13,675 bases of DNA from SIG480 sp045586595 (lineage in GTDB: Bacteria; Bacillota; Clostridia; Oscillospirales; JAAYXM01), in assembly GCA_045586595.1 (NCBI GenBank), contig JAZNAQ010000041.1:1-13675 (forward strand), read 5' to 3'. The position numbers and the translations under genes are program-made. Of the stretch, positions 6,820 to 12,671 are shown piece after piece. The number at the start of each line of letters is the position of its first letter. Positions within the stretch are counted from its first letter, which is position 1. Under the pieces are notes generated by a model, which saw only the letters and a list, made by a program, of their open reading frames with translations, was not told where the DNA came from and searched no databases.

Positions 6820-8091
6820 ATGCTCGACATTAAGGTAATCAGAGAAAACCCAGAAAAGGTTAAAGCCGCTCTTGCGCGCCGCTGCAAGGACTATTCTGCA
6901 GAAGTAGACAAGGTTCTTGAGCTCGACGGCCGCCGCCGCGAAATAATCGGAAAGAGCGAAGCAATAAAGGCTGCTCAGAACGCAGAATCAAAAAAGATTC
7001 CTATGCTGAAAAAAGCAGGCGAGGATACAACCGCACTGTTTGCAGAGCTTAAAAAGCTTGCAGACGAGATAAAAGAACTCGAGGGTGAGCTCCGCACAGT
7101 TGAAGATGAGCTTAACTCCGCTCTCCTCGTCATCCCGAACACACCAAACGACTCCATTCCCGACGGCCCGGATTCAGACAGCAACGTAGAGGTCCGCCGA
7201 AACGGAACTCCGCGTGAGTTTGATTTCACACCAAAGGCACACTGGGACCTCGGCGAAGACCTTGGCATTCTTGACCCCACAACAGCGGCAAAGGTTACCG
7301 GAACACGCTTCCACTTCTACAAGGGAGCGGGTGCAGCCCTTGAGCGCGCGATAATCAACTTCTATCTCGACACACACACAAGCCGAGGATATACAGAAGT
7401 ATTCCCGCCGTTTATGGTAAACCGCGCATCAATGACAGGCACAGGCCAGCTCCCGAAGTTCGAGGAGGACGCATTCCACCTCGGCCGCGAGGACTACTTC
7501 CTCATCCCGACAGCAGAGGTACCGGTAACAAATATGCACCGCGAAGAAATACTAGACGGCTCGGCTCTCCCGATAAAGTATTGTGCATACTCTGCATGCT
7601 TCCGCGCCGAGGCAGGAAGCGCAGGTCGTGACACGCGTGGCCTTATCCGCCAGCATCAGTTCAACAAGGTTGAGCTTGTTAAGTTTGCAGACCCCGAGAA
7701 CTCGTATGATGAGCTTGAAAAACTCACTGCCGATGCAGAGTTTGTTCTCGCATCCCTCGGGCTCCCCTACCGTGTAGTTTGCCTCTGTGCAGGCGACATG
7801 GGCTTCTCTGCCGCAAAGACCTACGACATTGAAGTGTGGATGCCGTCATACGACAGATATCTTGAAATCTCATCCTGCTCAAACTTCGAGGACTATCAAG
7901 CACGCCGCGCAGCTATCCGTTTCCGCGCCGAGGCAGGCGCAAAGCCACAGCTTGTACACACCTTAAATGGCTCCGGTGTGGCAATCGGCAGAACCGTCGC
8001 CGCAATACTTGAAAACTATCAGAACGAAGACGGTAGCATTACTGTTCCTGAGGTTCTGCGCAAGTACATCGGCAAAGATGTTATAAAGTAA
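6820..8091 (+). CDS. serS: seryl-tRNA synthetase
   Basis: The 423-residue enzyme charges tRNA-Ser (and tRNA-Sec where present) with serine in the cytoplasm. The N-terminal tRNA-binding arm is a long coiled coil (about 27-105). The class II core follows: motif 1 around residues 160-184, the serine-binding TAEVP (231-235), motif 2 with CFRAEAGSAGRDTRG (260-274) and RQHQFNKVEL, and motif 3 with NGSGVAIGRTVAAILENYQ (383-401). Length and order are normal and no key residue seems missing. The ribosome site is modest (AAAGGA at 6802-6807, 12 nt before the ATG). It lies 16 nt after the coiled-coil gene and is the last gene before a strong terminator. No T-box leader or separate promoter is visible, so it seems to be expressed with parAB. 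Confidence 0.97.
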   Translation: MLDIKVIRENPEKVKAALARRCKDYSAEVDKVLELDGRRREIIGKSEAIKAAQNAESKKIPMLKKAGEDTTALFAELKKLADEIKELEGELRTVEDELNSALLVIPNTPNDSIPDGPDSDSNVEVRRNGTPREFDFTPKAHWDLGEDLGILDPTTAAKVTGTRFHFYKGAGAALERAIINFYLDTHTSRGYTEVFPPFMVNRASMTGTGQLPKFEEDAFHLGREDYFLIPTAEVPVTNMHREEILDGSALPIKYCAYSACFRAEAGSAGRDTRGLIRQHQFNKVELVKFADPENSYDELEKLTADAEFVLASLGLPYRVVCLCAGDMGFSAAKTYDIEVWMPSYDRYLEISSCSNFEDYQARRAAIRFRAEAGAKPQLVHTLNGSGVAIGRTVAAILENYQNEDGSITVPEVLRKYIGKDVIK

Positions 8092-8109
8092 AACATTAAA
8101 AGAATATAT

Positions 8110-8145
8110 AAAAACAACGCCATGTGATTGCATGGCGTTGTTTTT
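8110..8145. terminator. bidirectional terminator between serS and the XRE gene
   Basis: A perfect 15-bp stem, AAAAACAACGCCATG (8110-8124) with CATGGCGTTGTTTTT (8131-8145), surrounds the loop TGATTG. T-runs on either strand suit termination of serS and of the converging minus-strand gene. Confidence 0.92.
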
Positions 8146-8153
8146 ATACTATA

Positions 8154-8771
8154 TTATACATTTTGTTGTCGCTTTTTTGTCTTTATTCTTGACCAGAGTA
8201 TAATTATTATCTGCCCGGGTACCCCTAAAATATATATCAGGCGCACATTTATCCCCGCAAGAACAATAAGCGAAATATGCAACGTTGCAAGAACACTCCA
8301 CATCAAAAGCGATATTATAAAGAAGTTGCGCCGAGCGTTAAACCATATCGAGTTAAAGACAAGCCACACTATGAGTGTAACAGGCACAGCAAACAAAAAT
8401 ACAAGCCAATGGTGAAGCTCGGTATATTCTCTTAACATATCGCCGATAACAAATACAAGCGTTGCGATAAGCCACACAAGCATAATCGACATACCGGTTA
8501 TAAAACTGTGGTTTGAAAAGTTTATTTTTCGTATATCCGGCAGAACGCGTTTTGTCCGGTGCTCCTCTACAAGCAGATAGTCGACAGTTACAGAAAAAAT
8601 CTCTGCAATCTGCTTAAGAACCGCCACGTCGGGTATAGACTCGCCACGCTCCCACTTAGACACTGCCTTGTCAGAGTAGTTGAGCTTTTCTGCCAGCTCA
8701 AACTGCGTCATCCCGCACGATCTGCGAAGTTCAGCTATATTTTTAGCAACTATAAGCTTCAACTCTTCCAT
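8154..8771 (-). CDS. XRE-family regulator with C-terminal membrane segments
   Basis: The 205-residue protein has a Cro/C1-type helix-turn-helix at residues about 10-66 (MTQFELAEKL, then SDKAVSKWERGESIPD), followed by a short linker and four hydrophobic stretches (about 91-111, 122-142, 150-172 and 176-194). The tail RIKTKKRQQNV is basic and presumably cytoplasmic. It should therefore be a membrane-tethered DNA-binding protein, a layout common in Firmicutes but with no general function assigned. The start is supported by AGAGGAA (minus strand, 8779-8785). It is divergent from a DegV-family gene, and both promoters carry the same TGTGATAAAATAA motif, so it may regulate itself and that gene. Its 3' end runs to the shared terminator. 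Confidence 0.88.
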   Translation of the reverse strand: MEELKLIVAKNIAELRRSCGMTQFELAEKLNYSDKAVSKWERGESIPDVAVLKQIAEIFSVTVDYLLVEEHRTKRVLPDIRKINFSNHSFITGMSIMLVWLIATLVFVIGDMLREYTELHHWLVFLFAVPVTLIVWLVFNSIWFNARRNFFIISLLMWSVLATLHISLIVLAGINVRLIYILGVPGQIIIILWSRIKTKKRQQNV

Positions 8772-8800
8772 TTCACACTTCCTCTAAATCCGTTTAAATT

Positions 8801-8829
8801 ATTTTATCACATTTTCCACCGCAAAACAA
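8801..8829 (-). promoter_or_regulatory. promoter of the membrane XRE gene
   Basis: Read on the minus strand: TTGTTT (8829-8824), a 17-bp spacer and TAAAAT (8806-8801), with TGA ahead of the -10 as an extended element. Confidence 0.55.
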
Positions 8830-8843
8830 TGAGTTTTTTGTAA

Positions 8844-8862
8844 ACTCTACCGCAAGTAGAGT
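8844..8862. promoter_or_regulatory. candidate operator dyad between the divergent XRE and DegV genes
   Basis: ACTCTAC (8844-8850) and GTAGAGT (8856-8862) form a perfect 7-5-7 dyad around CGCAA. It lies just upstream of the minus-strand -35 and about 40 bp upstream of the plus-strand -35. There is no coding explanation, and a binding site for the adjacent XRE protein is the obvious guess. Confidence 0.5.
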
Positions 8863-8902
8863 CTGTCTTTTTTGTTTCTACATCAAATTCTTTATGAATA
8901 GG

Positions 8903-8930
8903 TTGAAAAAAGCATTCGTTGTGATAAAAT
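8903..8930 (+). promoter_or_regulatory. promoter of the first DegV-family gene
   Basis: TTGAAA (8903-8908), a 16-bp spacer and TAAAAT (8925-8930) with an upstream TGA extended element. The -10 region repeats the TGTGATAAAATAA found in the divergent promoter. Confidence 0.65.
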
Positions 8931-8965
8931 AACATCATACAAAACAAGCAGGAGGAACCCTCAAA

Positions 8966-9826
8966 ATGAACGAATACATTATCATTACTGACTCAGCGTG
9001 CGACATTTCATCAGACACACTTTCTGCATGGGGTGTAAAACACGCAAGCCTTACTTTCAAATTCTCAGAGTCAGACACTGAATACAAAAACGAAGACCTT
9101 ACCGCGCCTGAGTTCTATCAGAAGATGCGCGAGGGCGCGGCAGCAAAGACAGCGGCAATAAATATAGAAAACTTCAAAGACCTTTTCAGACCCGAACTCA
9201 AAGACGGCCGAGATGTCCTTTACATCGGTTTCTCGTCGGGCCTCAGCAACACATATAACGCAGGCCGCCTCGCCGCAGAGGAGCTTCTTGACGAGTTTCC
9301 TGACCGACGTGTAATCGCTATAGACTCTCTCTGTGCCTCCGCAGGCCAGGGGCTTCTTGTATATCTTGCAATGAAGCAGAAAGAAGCAGGCTCGTCTATC
9401 GAAGAAACAGCACGCTTTGTAATGGAGAATCGCGCAAATGTATGCCACTGGTTCACGGTCGATGACCTTAAATATTTAAAGCGCGGCGGGCGCGTCAGCC
9501 CGACAGCAGCTTTCGTCGGAGGTATGCTCAACATAAAGCCTGTTATGCACGTAGATGACGAGGGCAAGCTCGTCCCCGTTTCAAAGGTGCGTGGCCGCCG
9601 TGCCGCGCTCCGCGCCATCGCAGAGCAGTACGACCAGCTTGCGCTCGATAAAAACGGCACAATATTTATCTCACACGGCGACTGTATCGACGACGTAAAC
9701 GAGATGAAGGCTCTTCTCGAAGCCGCAGGCGGCAAGGTTGAGATAATCACCTACGTCGGGCCCGTTATCGGCTCGCACTCAGGCCCGGGAACACTCGCAG
9801 TATTCTTTATGGGCAGCAGAAGATAA
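8966..9826 (+). CDS. DegV-family fatty-acid-binding protein (first copy)
   Basis: The 286-residue protein has the DegV fold marks: an N-terminal IIITDSACDIS (5-15), GFSSGLSNTYNAG (88-100) with the ligand-contacting Ser-Ser-Gly, AIDSLCASAGQG (118-129) and the later LKYLKRGGRVSP segment. Proteins of this family bind a fatty acid deep in the fold; characterised members (FakB) present it to the FakA kinase for phosphorylation and entry into phospholipid. No fakA is in this window. The usual TSQPS-like segment is changed to KTAAIN (61-66), so ligand preference may differ. AGGAGGAA (8950-8957) lies 8 nt before the ATG. It is a single-gene unit divergent from the XRE gene. A second DegV gene occurs at 12672 but is not closely similar. 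Confidence 0.92.
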   Translation: MNEYIIITDSACDISSDTLSAWGVKHASLTFKFSESDTEYKNEDLTAPEFYQKMREGAAAKTAAINIENFKDLFRPELKDGRDVLYIGFSSGLSNTYNAGRLAAEELLDEFPDRRVIAIDSLCASAGQGLLVYLAMKQKEAGSSIEETARFVMENRANVCHWFTVDDLKYLKRGGRVSPTAAFVGGMLNIKPVMHVDDEGKLVPVSKVRGRRAALRAIAEQYDQLALDKNGTIFISHGDCIDDVNEMKALLEAAGGKVEIITYVGPVIGSHSGPGTLAVFFMGSRR

Positions 9827-9844
9827 AACACTCAGGCGACGGGT

Positions 9845-9990
9845 CCAGGGCGGGAGCCCTGGTCGTTTCAAGGGGGTTTGAAAAGGGGGGGAAATTGAAA
9901 TCCCCCCTTTTCTTTGTTTTGCTTCTTTTTCAAAAGAAAAAGAAGAGGGCCTCTGCCCCGCAGGGCAAACCAATTCAATAGAACCGGTTC
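9845..9990. repeat. hairpin-dense intergenic element, candidate dispersed repeat
   Basis: Between the DegV and aroE-aroK genes (ends 9826 and 10027) lies a run of stems: CCAGGGC/GCCCTGG (9845-9851, 9856-9862), AAAAGGGGGG/CCCCCCTTTT (9881-9890, 9902-9911), CTTCTTTTTC/GAAAAAGAAG (9922-9931, 9936-9945), TGCCC/GGGCA (9954-9958, 9963-9967), and the palindrome GAACCGGTTC (9981-9990). The composition, G-runs then A/T stems, is unlike the flanking genes. I recall similar hairpin strings in intergenic regions of gut Clostridia, but cannot confirm it here. No ORF is credible within it. Confidence 0.6.
9881..9920. terminator. terminator between converging DegV and aroE-aroK genes
   Basis: AAAAGGGGGG (9881-9890) pairs with CCCCCCTTTT (9902-9911) around an 11-nt loop, followed by CTTTGTTTT. 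It is the best terminator on the plus strand here, and could also serve the minus-strand gene more weakly. Confidence 0.65.
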
Positions 9991-10026
9991 ACAAAACCCT
10001 CTCCGCATCTCCCAAAGGAGAATCCT

Positions 10027-11250
10027 TTATTCTTTAAAATCTTTTATAATCTCCTCTGCCGCTTGGTCAATCTCTCCGTTGTTGTCTATCTTCACATCGG
10101 CAAAGCTGTTATATTTATCCCGACGCCTTTCATACAACGCCTCAATATCTTTTGAGAGAGGGCGGTCATTGGTTGCAAGACGCGATATTTCACGTTCTAT
10201 AAGGTAAATTCTGCCGTTCTGGGCAAGATGTTGGTAATTCTCTTCTCTTTCAACCACGCCTCCGCCTGTAGAGATAACAAGACCTCGCTCTCGCCCTACC
10301 TCAGCAATCACATCTGTTTCTATTTTCCGGAATGCATCCTCACCCTGCTCGGTTATTATATCTGACGGCGCGCCGTATTCTCTTCGGATAATCTCGTCGG
10401 TATCAACAATTTCGCGACCAAGAAGTGTCGCAACTCTTTTTGCAACAGCGCTCTTCCCTGCTCCCGGCATGCCGATAAGCACTATGTTCATAACCGATCG
10501 CGAAACACTCTTTACCGCTTCGTCTATAAGAGCGGCATCAATCTTTTTATCTGCAAAAATCTGTGCGGCACGATAGGCTTGCGCCGCAAGCATATAAAGC
10601 CCACTGACGCACGGTATACCAAGTCGCTCAGCCTCAAATATAAGCCTTGTCTTTGCCGGATTGTATATTACATCAACAACGCCCGAGCACGCAGGAAATC
10701 TCGAAATGTCAATCGGGCACTCCCCGTTTTTCGGATACATCCCAACCGGTGTAGTATTTACAATAACATCAGTATCGGTAAGTTCATATACATTGTCATA
10801 GTTTACATCACCCTTGCGCGAAACCACGGTCACCTTCTCTGCACCCATGGTACTCGCCGCGAGCTGCGCCGTTTTCGATGTTCCACCACTTCCGAGGATA
10901 AGGATATTTTTTCCCGTAAACGAAATGCCTGCACTGCGCACCATAGAAATAAACCCATATACATCTGTATTGGCACCGAAAATTTTACCGTCACGGTAAA
11001 ACACAGTATTCACGCACCCCGATATGTGCGCAACCTCGTCAAGCTCGTTGCACAGCGAATACGCAAGCTCTTTATACGGAATGGTTATATTTAATCCGTC
11101 GAACTCTCCGCTTTTTATAATTTCTATTGCGCGTTCTTCACTCGCCTCGTAAAGCTCATACTCATAGTCGGCAAAAACGCTGTGTATCTGCTTTGAGTAG
11201 CTATGACCGAGAGTTTTCCCCAAAAGCCCGCATTTGAGTTTTTCTTTCAT
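10027..11250 (-). CDS. aroE/aroK: fused shikimate dehydrogenase-shikimate kinase
   Basis: One 407-residue reading frame joins two consecutive enzymes of the aromatic amino-acid pathway. Residues 1 to about 250 are AroE (3-dehydroshikimate to shikimate, NADPH): GHSYSKQIH (15-23), NITIPYK with catalytic Lys60, NTD with Asp96 (94-96), LGSGGTSKTAQ (119-129) for the cofactor, NTTPVGMYP (165-173) and AAQAY with Gln224. Residues from about 254 are AroK (shikimate to shikimate 3-phosphate, ATP): Walker A GMPGAGKS (260-267), DTDE (283-286), STGGG (327-331) and the lid arginine in NDRPLS (361-366). All key residues appear intact in both halves. The linker is only a few residues, and there is no stop or frameshift between them. 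AAGAAGG lies about 10 nt upstream of the ATG on the minus strand. It is a single-gene unit, divergent from the second XRE gene; other aro genes are not in the window. Confidence 0.95.
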   Translation of the reverse strand: MKEKLKCGLLGKTLGHSYSKQIHSVFADYEYELYEASEERAIEIIKSGEFDGLNITIPYKELAYSLCNELDEVAHISGCVNTVFYRDGKIFGANTDVYGFISMVRSAGISFTGKNILILGSGGTSKTAQLAASTMGAEKVTVVSRKGDVNYDNVYELTDTDVIVNTTPVGMYPKNGECPIDISRFPACSGVVDVIYNPAKTRLIFEAERLGIPCVSGLYMLAAQAYRAAQIFADKKIDAALIDEAVKSVSRSVMNIVLIGMPGAGKSAVAKRVATLLGREIVDTDEIIRREYGAPSDIITEQGEDAFRKIETDVIAEVGRERGLVISTGGGVVEREENYQHLAQNGRIYLIEREISRLATNDRPLSKDIEALYERRRDKYNSFADVKIDNNGEIDQAAEEIIKDFKE

Positions 11251-11277
11251 AATTTATCTGCACCTTCTTTGTGGCAT

Positions 11278-11306
11278 AGTATAACATAATTTTTTCTATT
11301 TTTCAA
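11278..11306 (-). promoter_or_regulatory. promoter of aroE-aroK
   Basis: Read on the minus strand: TTGAAA (11306-11301), a 17-bp spacer and TATACT (11283-11278), with TGT before the -10. Its -35 lies only 9 bp from that of the divergent XRE promoter, so one bound protein could affect both. Confidence 0.78.
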
Positions 11307-11315
11307 ACTTTCTTC

Positions 11316-11344
11316 TTTACAAATTGTATAATTTGAGGTATAAT
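11316..11344 (+). promoter_or_regulatory. promoter of the second XRE gene with an internal operator-like dyad
   Basis: TTTACA (11316-11321), a 17-bp spacer and the perfect TATAAT (11339-11344). The spacer contains a perfect 6-4-6 dyad, CAAATT (11320-11325) / AATTTG (11330-11335), where an autorepressor would block polymerase. Confidence 0.75.
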
Positions 11345-11381
11345 ATACTCACTGTTTCGAAATTTAGGGGAGTTTTTTAAT

Positions 11382-12080
11382 ATGAACACAAATTTTCCGA
11401 GAACTATATCTCTGCTCCGCAAAGAAAAAGGCATGAGCCAGCGCTCCGTTGCAAAAGAGCTCGGCGTGTCGCAGGCGGTGCTTTCTCATTATGAAAACGG
11501 GCTTCGCGAGCCCGGCCTTGAGTTTGTTGCAAAGGTTGCAGACTTTTATAAAGTCTCTACAGACTTTCTGCTCGGCAGAACCATGTCAAGAGAAGACTAT
11601 ACAATTACCGCAGAGGACCTTCCCGACAGCTCAGAGGATAAGGATAACGTTCTGCGCGGCAGCATGATGGCAACACTTAACAAAAAGCTTATAATCAATT
11701 CACTGAGCATAATTTTTGATATTGTGGGCAAGTCTAAGAACAAGAAGCTCATAAACGAAACCGCGATGTTTTTTAATGTCGCGGTGTATAAGGTTTTCCG
11801 CGCGCTGTACTCAGCAACCGGCACACACAGCGAGGACTTTTTCTCCGTAAACGAAAAGCTGTGGCCGGAGCTTGCCAACGCCGAGCTTGCCATGAGCGCG
11901 ATGAATATCAAGTGTGAGGCAGAAAACCTCACCCCGAACGACGGTAGCAAAACCGAGCTTCCCGAGCTTTCGCAGGAGTATATCGCACGCGAGTATCCGG
12001 CGCTCATGCAGTCGCTTTTGTCCGTTCTTCAGAATGTAGGCAAGCGCCTCGCAGCAAGAATGGATGCTCTCAAAAAATAA
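11382..12080 (+). CDS. XRE-family helix-turn-helix protein with unknown C-terminal domain
   Basis: This 232-residue protein has a Cro/C1-type DNA-binding domain at about residues 8-66 (MSQRSVAKELGVSQAVLSHYENGLREP, then VSTDFLLG), as in phage-like repressors and sporulation-type regulators. The rest is mostly helical with no membrane segment: a possible amphipathic helix pair around LNKKLIINSLSIIFDIVG (100-117) and a charged tail ending in ARMDALKK. I do not recognise this domain. AGGGGAG (11366-11372) lies 9 nt before the ATG. It is divergent from aroE-aroK and is followed only 13 nt later by the tRNA promoter, with no clear terminator of its own. The dyad in its promoter suggests autoregulation. 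Confidence 0.87.
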   Translation: MNTNFPRTISLLRKEKGMSQRSVAKELGVSQAVLSHYENGLREPGLEFVAKVADFYKVSTDFLLGRTMSREDYTITAEDLPDSSEDKDNVLRGSMMATLNKKLIINSLSIIFDIVGKSKNKKLINETAMFFNVAVYKVFRALYSATGTHSEDFFSVNEKLWPELANAELAMSAMNIKCEAENLTPNDGSKTELPELSQEYIAREYPALMQSLLSVLQNVGKRLAARMDALKK

Positions 12081-12093
12081 TTTAAAAAAACTG

Positions 12094-12122
12094 TTGACAA
12101 ACGCTCATTTTTTTGATATTAT
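12094..12122 (+). promoter_or_regulatory. promoter of the tRNA-Thr/tRNA-Tyr operon
   Basis: TTGACA (12094-12099), a 17-bp spacer and TATTAT (12117-12122) with TGA ahead of the -10. This strong stable-RNA type promoter begins 13 nt after the stop of the XRE gene. Confidence 0.85.
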
Positions 12123-12140
12123 TTATAGGCTGTTACGAAT

Positions 12141-12216
12141 GCTGGTATAGCTCAATTGGCAGAGCAGCTGATTTGTAATCAGCAGGTTGTAGGTTCAAGT
12201 CCTATTACCAGCTCCA
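12141..12216 (+). tRNA. tRNA-Thr(UGU)
   Basis: Acceptor GCTGGTA (12141-12147) pairs with TACCAGC (12206-12212), with discriminator T and encoded CCA (12214-12216). The anticodon stem GCTGA (12167-12171) pairs with TCAGC (12179-12183) around TTTGTAA, giving anticodon TGT (12174-12176), which reads ACA threonine codons. The T-loop TTCAAGT is standard. It is the first gene of a two-tRNA operon. Confidence 0.96.
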
Positions 12217-12223
12217 GCAATAT

Positions 12224-12309
12224 GGAGGAGTTCCCGAGTGGCCAAAGGGGGCAGACTGTAAATCTGTTGTCTTTCGACTTCGGTGGTCCGAATCCACCCT
12301 CCTCCACCA
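12224..12309 (+). tRNA. tRNA-Tyr(GUA)
   Basis: An 86-nt class II tRNA with a long variable arm. Acceptor GGAGGAG (12224-12230) pairs with CTCCTCC (12299-12305), then A and the encoded CCA (12307-12309). The anticodon loop CTGTAAA carries GTA (12258-12260), reading tyrosine codons. The T-stem GGTGG/CCACC closes TCCGAAT. It lies 7 nt after tRNA-Thr and is followed by a strong terminator. Its 3' end from the T-loop onward is repeated downstream at 12443. Confidence 0.96.
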
Positions 12310-12314
12310 TAAAA
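12291..12314 (+). repeat. direct repeat copy A: 3' end of tRNA-Tyr
   Basis: These 24 bases, from the T-loop through the CCA to the A-run behind it, recur exactly at 12443-12466. In its intact form this is the type of site used by tyrosine integrases (attB in tRNA 3' ends). Confidence 0.9.
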
Positions 12315-12348
12315 AAACAACTCACTATTTCAGGTGGGTTGTTTTTTT
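12311..12348 (+). terminator. terminator of the tRNA operon
   Basis: AAAAAAACAACTCAC (12311-12325) pairs with GTGGGTTGTTTTTTT (12334-12348), 15 bp with one G-U, around an 8-nt loop. It directly follows the tRNA-Tyr CCA. Confidence 0.92.
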
Positions 12349-12383
12349 ATGTGGCTAAGTAGGGTGAGATGAGGACAGCGACG

Positions 12384-12425
12384 TTCGCCCGCAGGCGAAA
12401 CAAACAGTCCGGTGGACTCTTTGTT
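12384..12425. repeat. two adjacent hairpins inside the duplicated tRNA-end segment
   Basis: TTCGCC/GGCGAA (12384-12389, 12394-12399) closes a CGCA loop, and AACAAACAGTCC/GGACTCTTTGTT (12399-12410, 12414-12425) closes a GGT loop with one C-C mismatch. They share position 12399. They fill most of the 128 bp between the two tRNA-Tyr end copies. No gene is visible in this segment. Confidence 0.7.
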
Positions 12426-12442
12426 AGGAGCGCGGACCCGTA

Positions 12443-12466
12443 AATCCACCCTCCTCCACCATAAAA
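12443..12466 (+). repeat. direct repeat copy B: displaced tRNA-Tyr 3' end
   Basis: An exact 24-nt copy of 12291-12314, with the CCA at 12459-12461. Upstream of it there is no 5' half of a tRNA: the sequence GGACCCGTA only partly resembles the GGTCCG of the T-arm. It is therefore a tRNA fragment, not a gene. Confidence 0.9.
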
Positions 12467-12613
12467 CGCTTGCATTAGCAATCGTCTTTTTACTATATAC
12501 AGAAACTTTTCTCAAAGCCGACAGAGTCGAGGTTTTTTCTTTTCTACTAACGCAACTTTTGCGCTCTACCGTGGGTTTCCTGCGCTCTCTACCATTTGTT
12601 TACCGCTTGTTCC
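12467..12613. other. A/T-rich spacer with no recognised feature
   Basis: I see no gene between the displaced tRNA end and the next promoter. A weak stem CGAC-AGA-GTCG (12519-12529) followed by a T-run (12533-12538) might terminate readthrough, but the stem is only 4 bp. Short related strings GCGCTCTACC and GCGCTCTCTACC occur near 12560-12593 with no clear meaning. Confidence 0.4.
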
Positions 12614-12642
12614 TTGACACTTGGGCTCACAGTCTGTATAAT
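12614..12642 (+). promoter_or_regulatory. consensus promoter of the second DegV-family gene
   Basis: TTGACA (12614-12619), a 17-bp spacer and TATAAT (12637-12642): both hexamers are perfect, so strong SigA-dependent expression is expected. Confidence 0.9.
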
Positions 12643-12671
12643 TTGAGCTATCATCCAACGGAGGACAAACC

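Noticed and set aside
9783..9792. CCCGGGAA resembling half of a Noc binding site
   Set aside because: Only one half matches and it lies inside a conserved coding motif of the DegV gene; a full TTTCCCGGGAAA is absent.
9779..10207. Open frames over the hairpin element (both strands)
   Set aside because: They are composed of repeat sequence and the antisense of aroE-aroK, with no start signals.
12156..12362. Open frame across the tRNA region
   Set aside because: It runs through both tRNA genes and their terminator and has no ribosome site; it is an artefact of structured RNA genes.
12518..12538. Possible terminator CGAC-AGA-GTCG with a T-run
   Set aside because: The stem has 4 bp and an unpaired base before the T-run; too weak to call.
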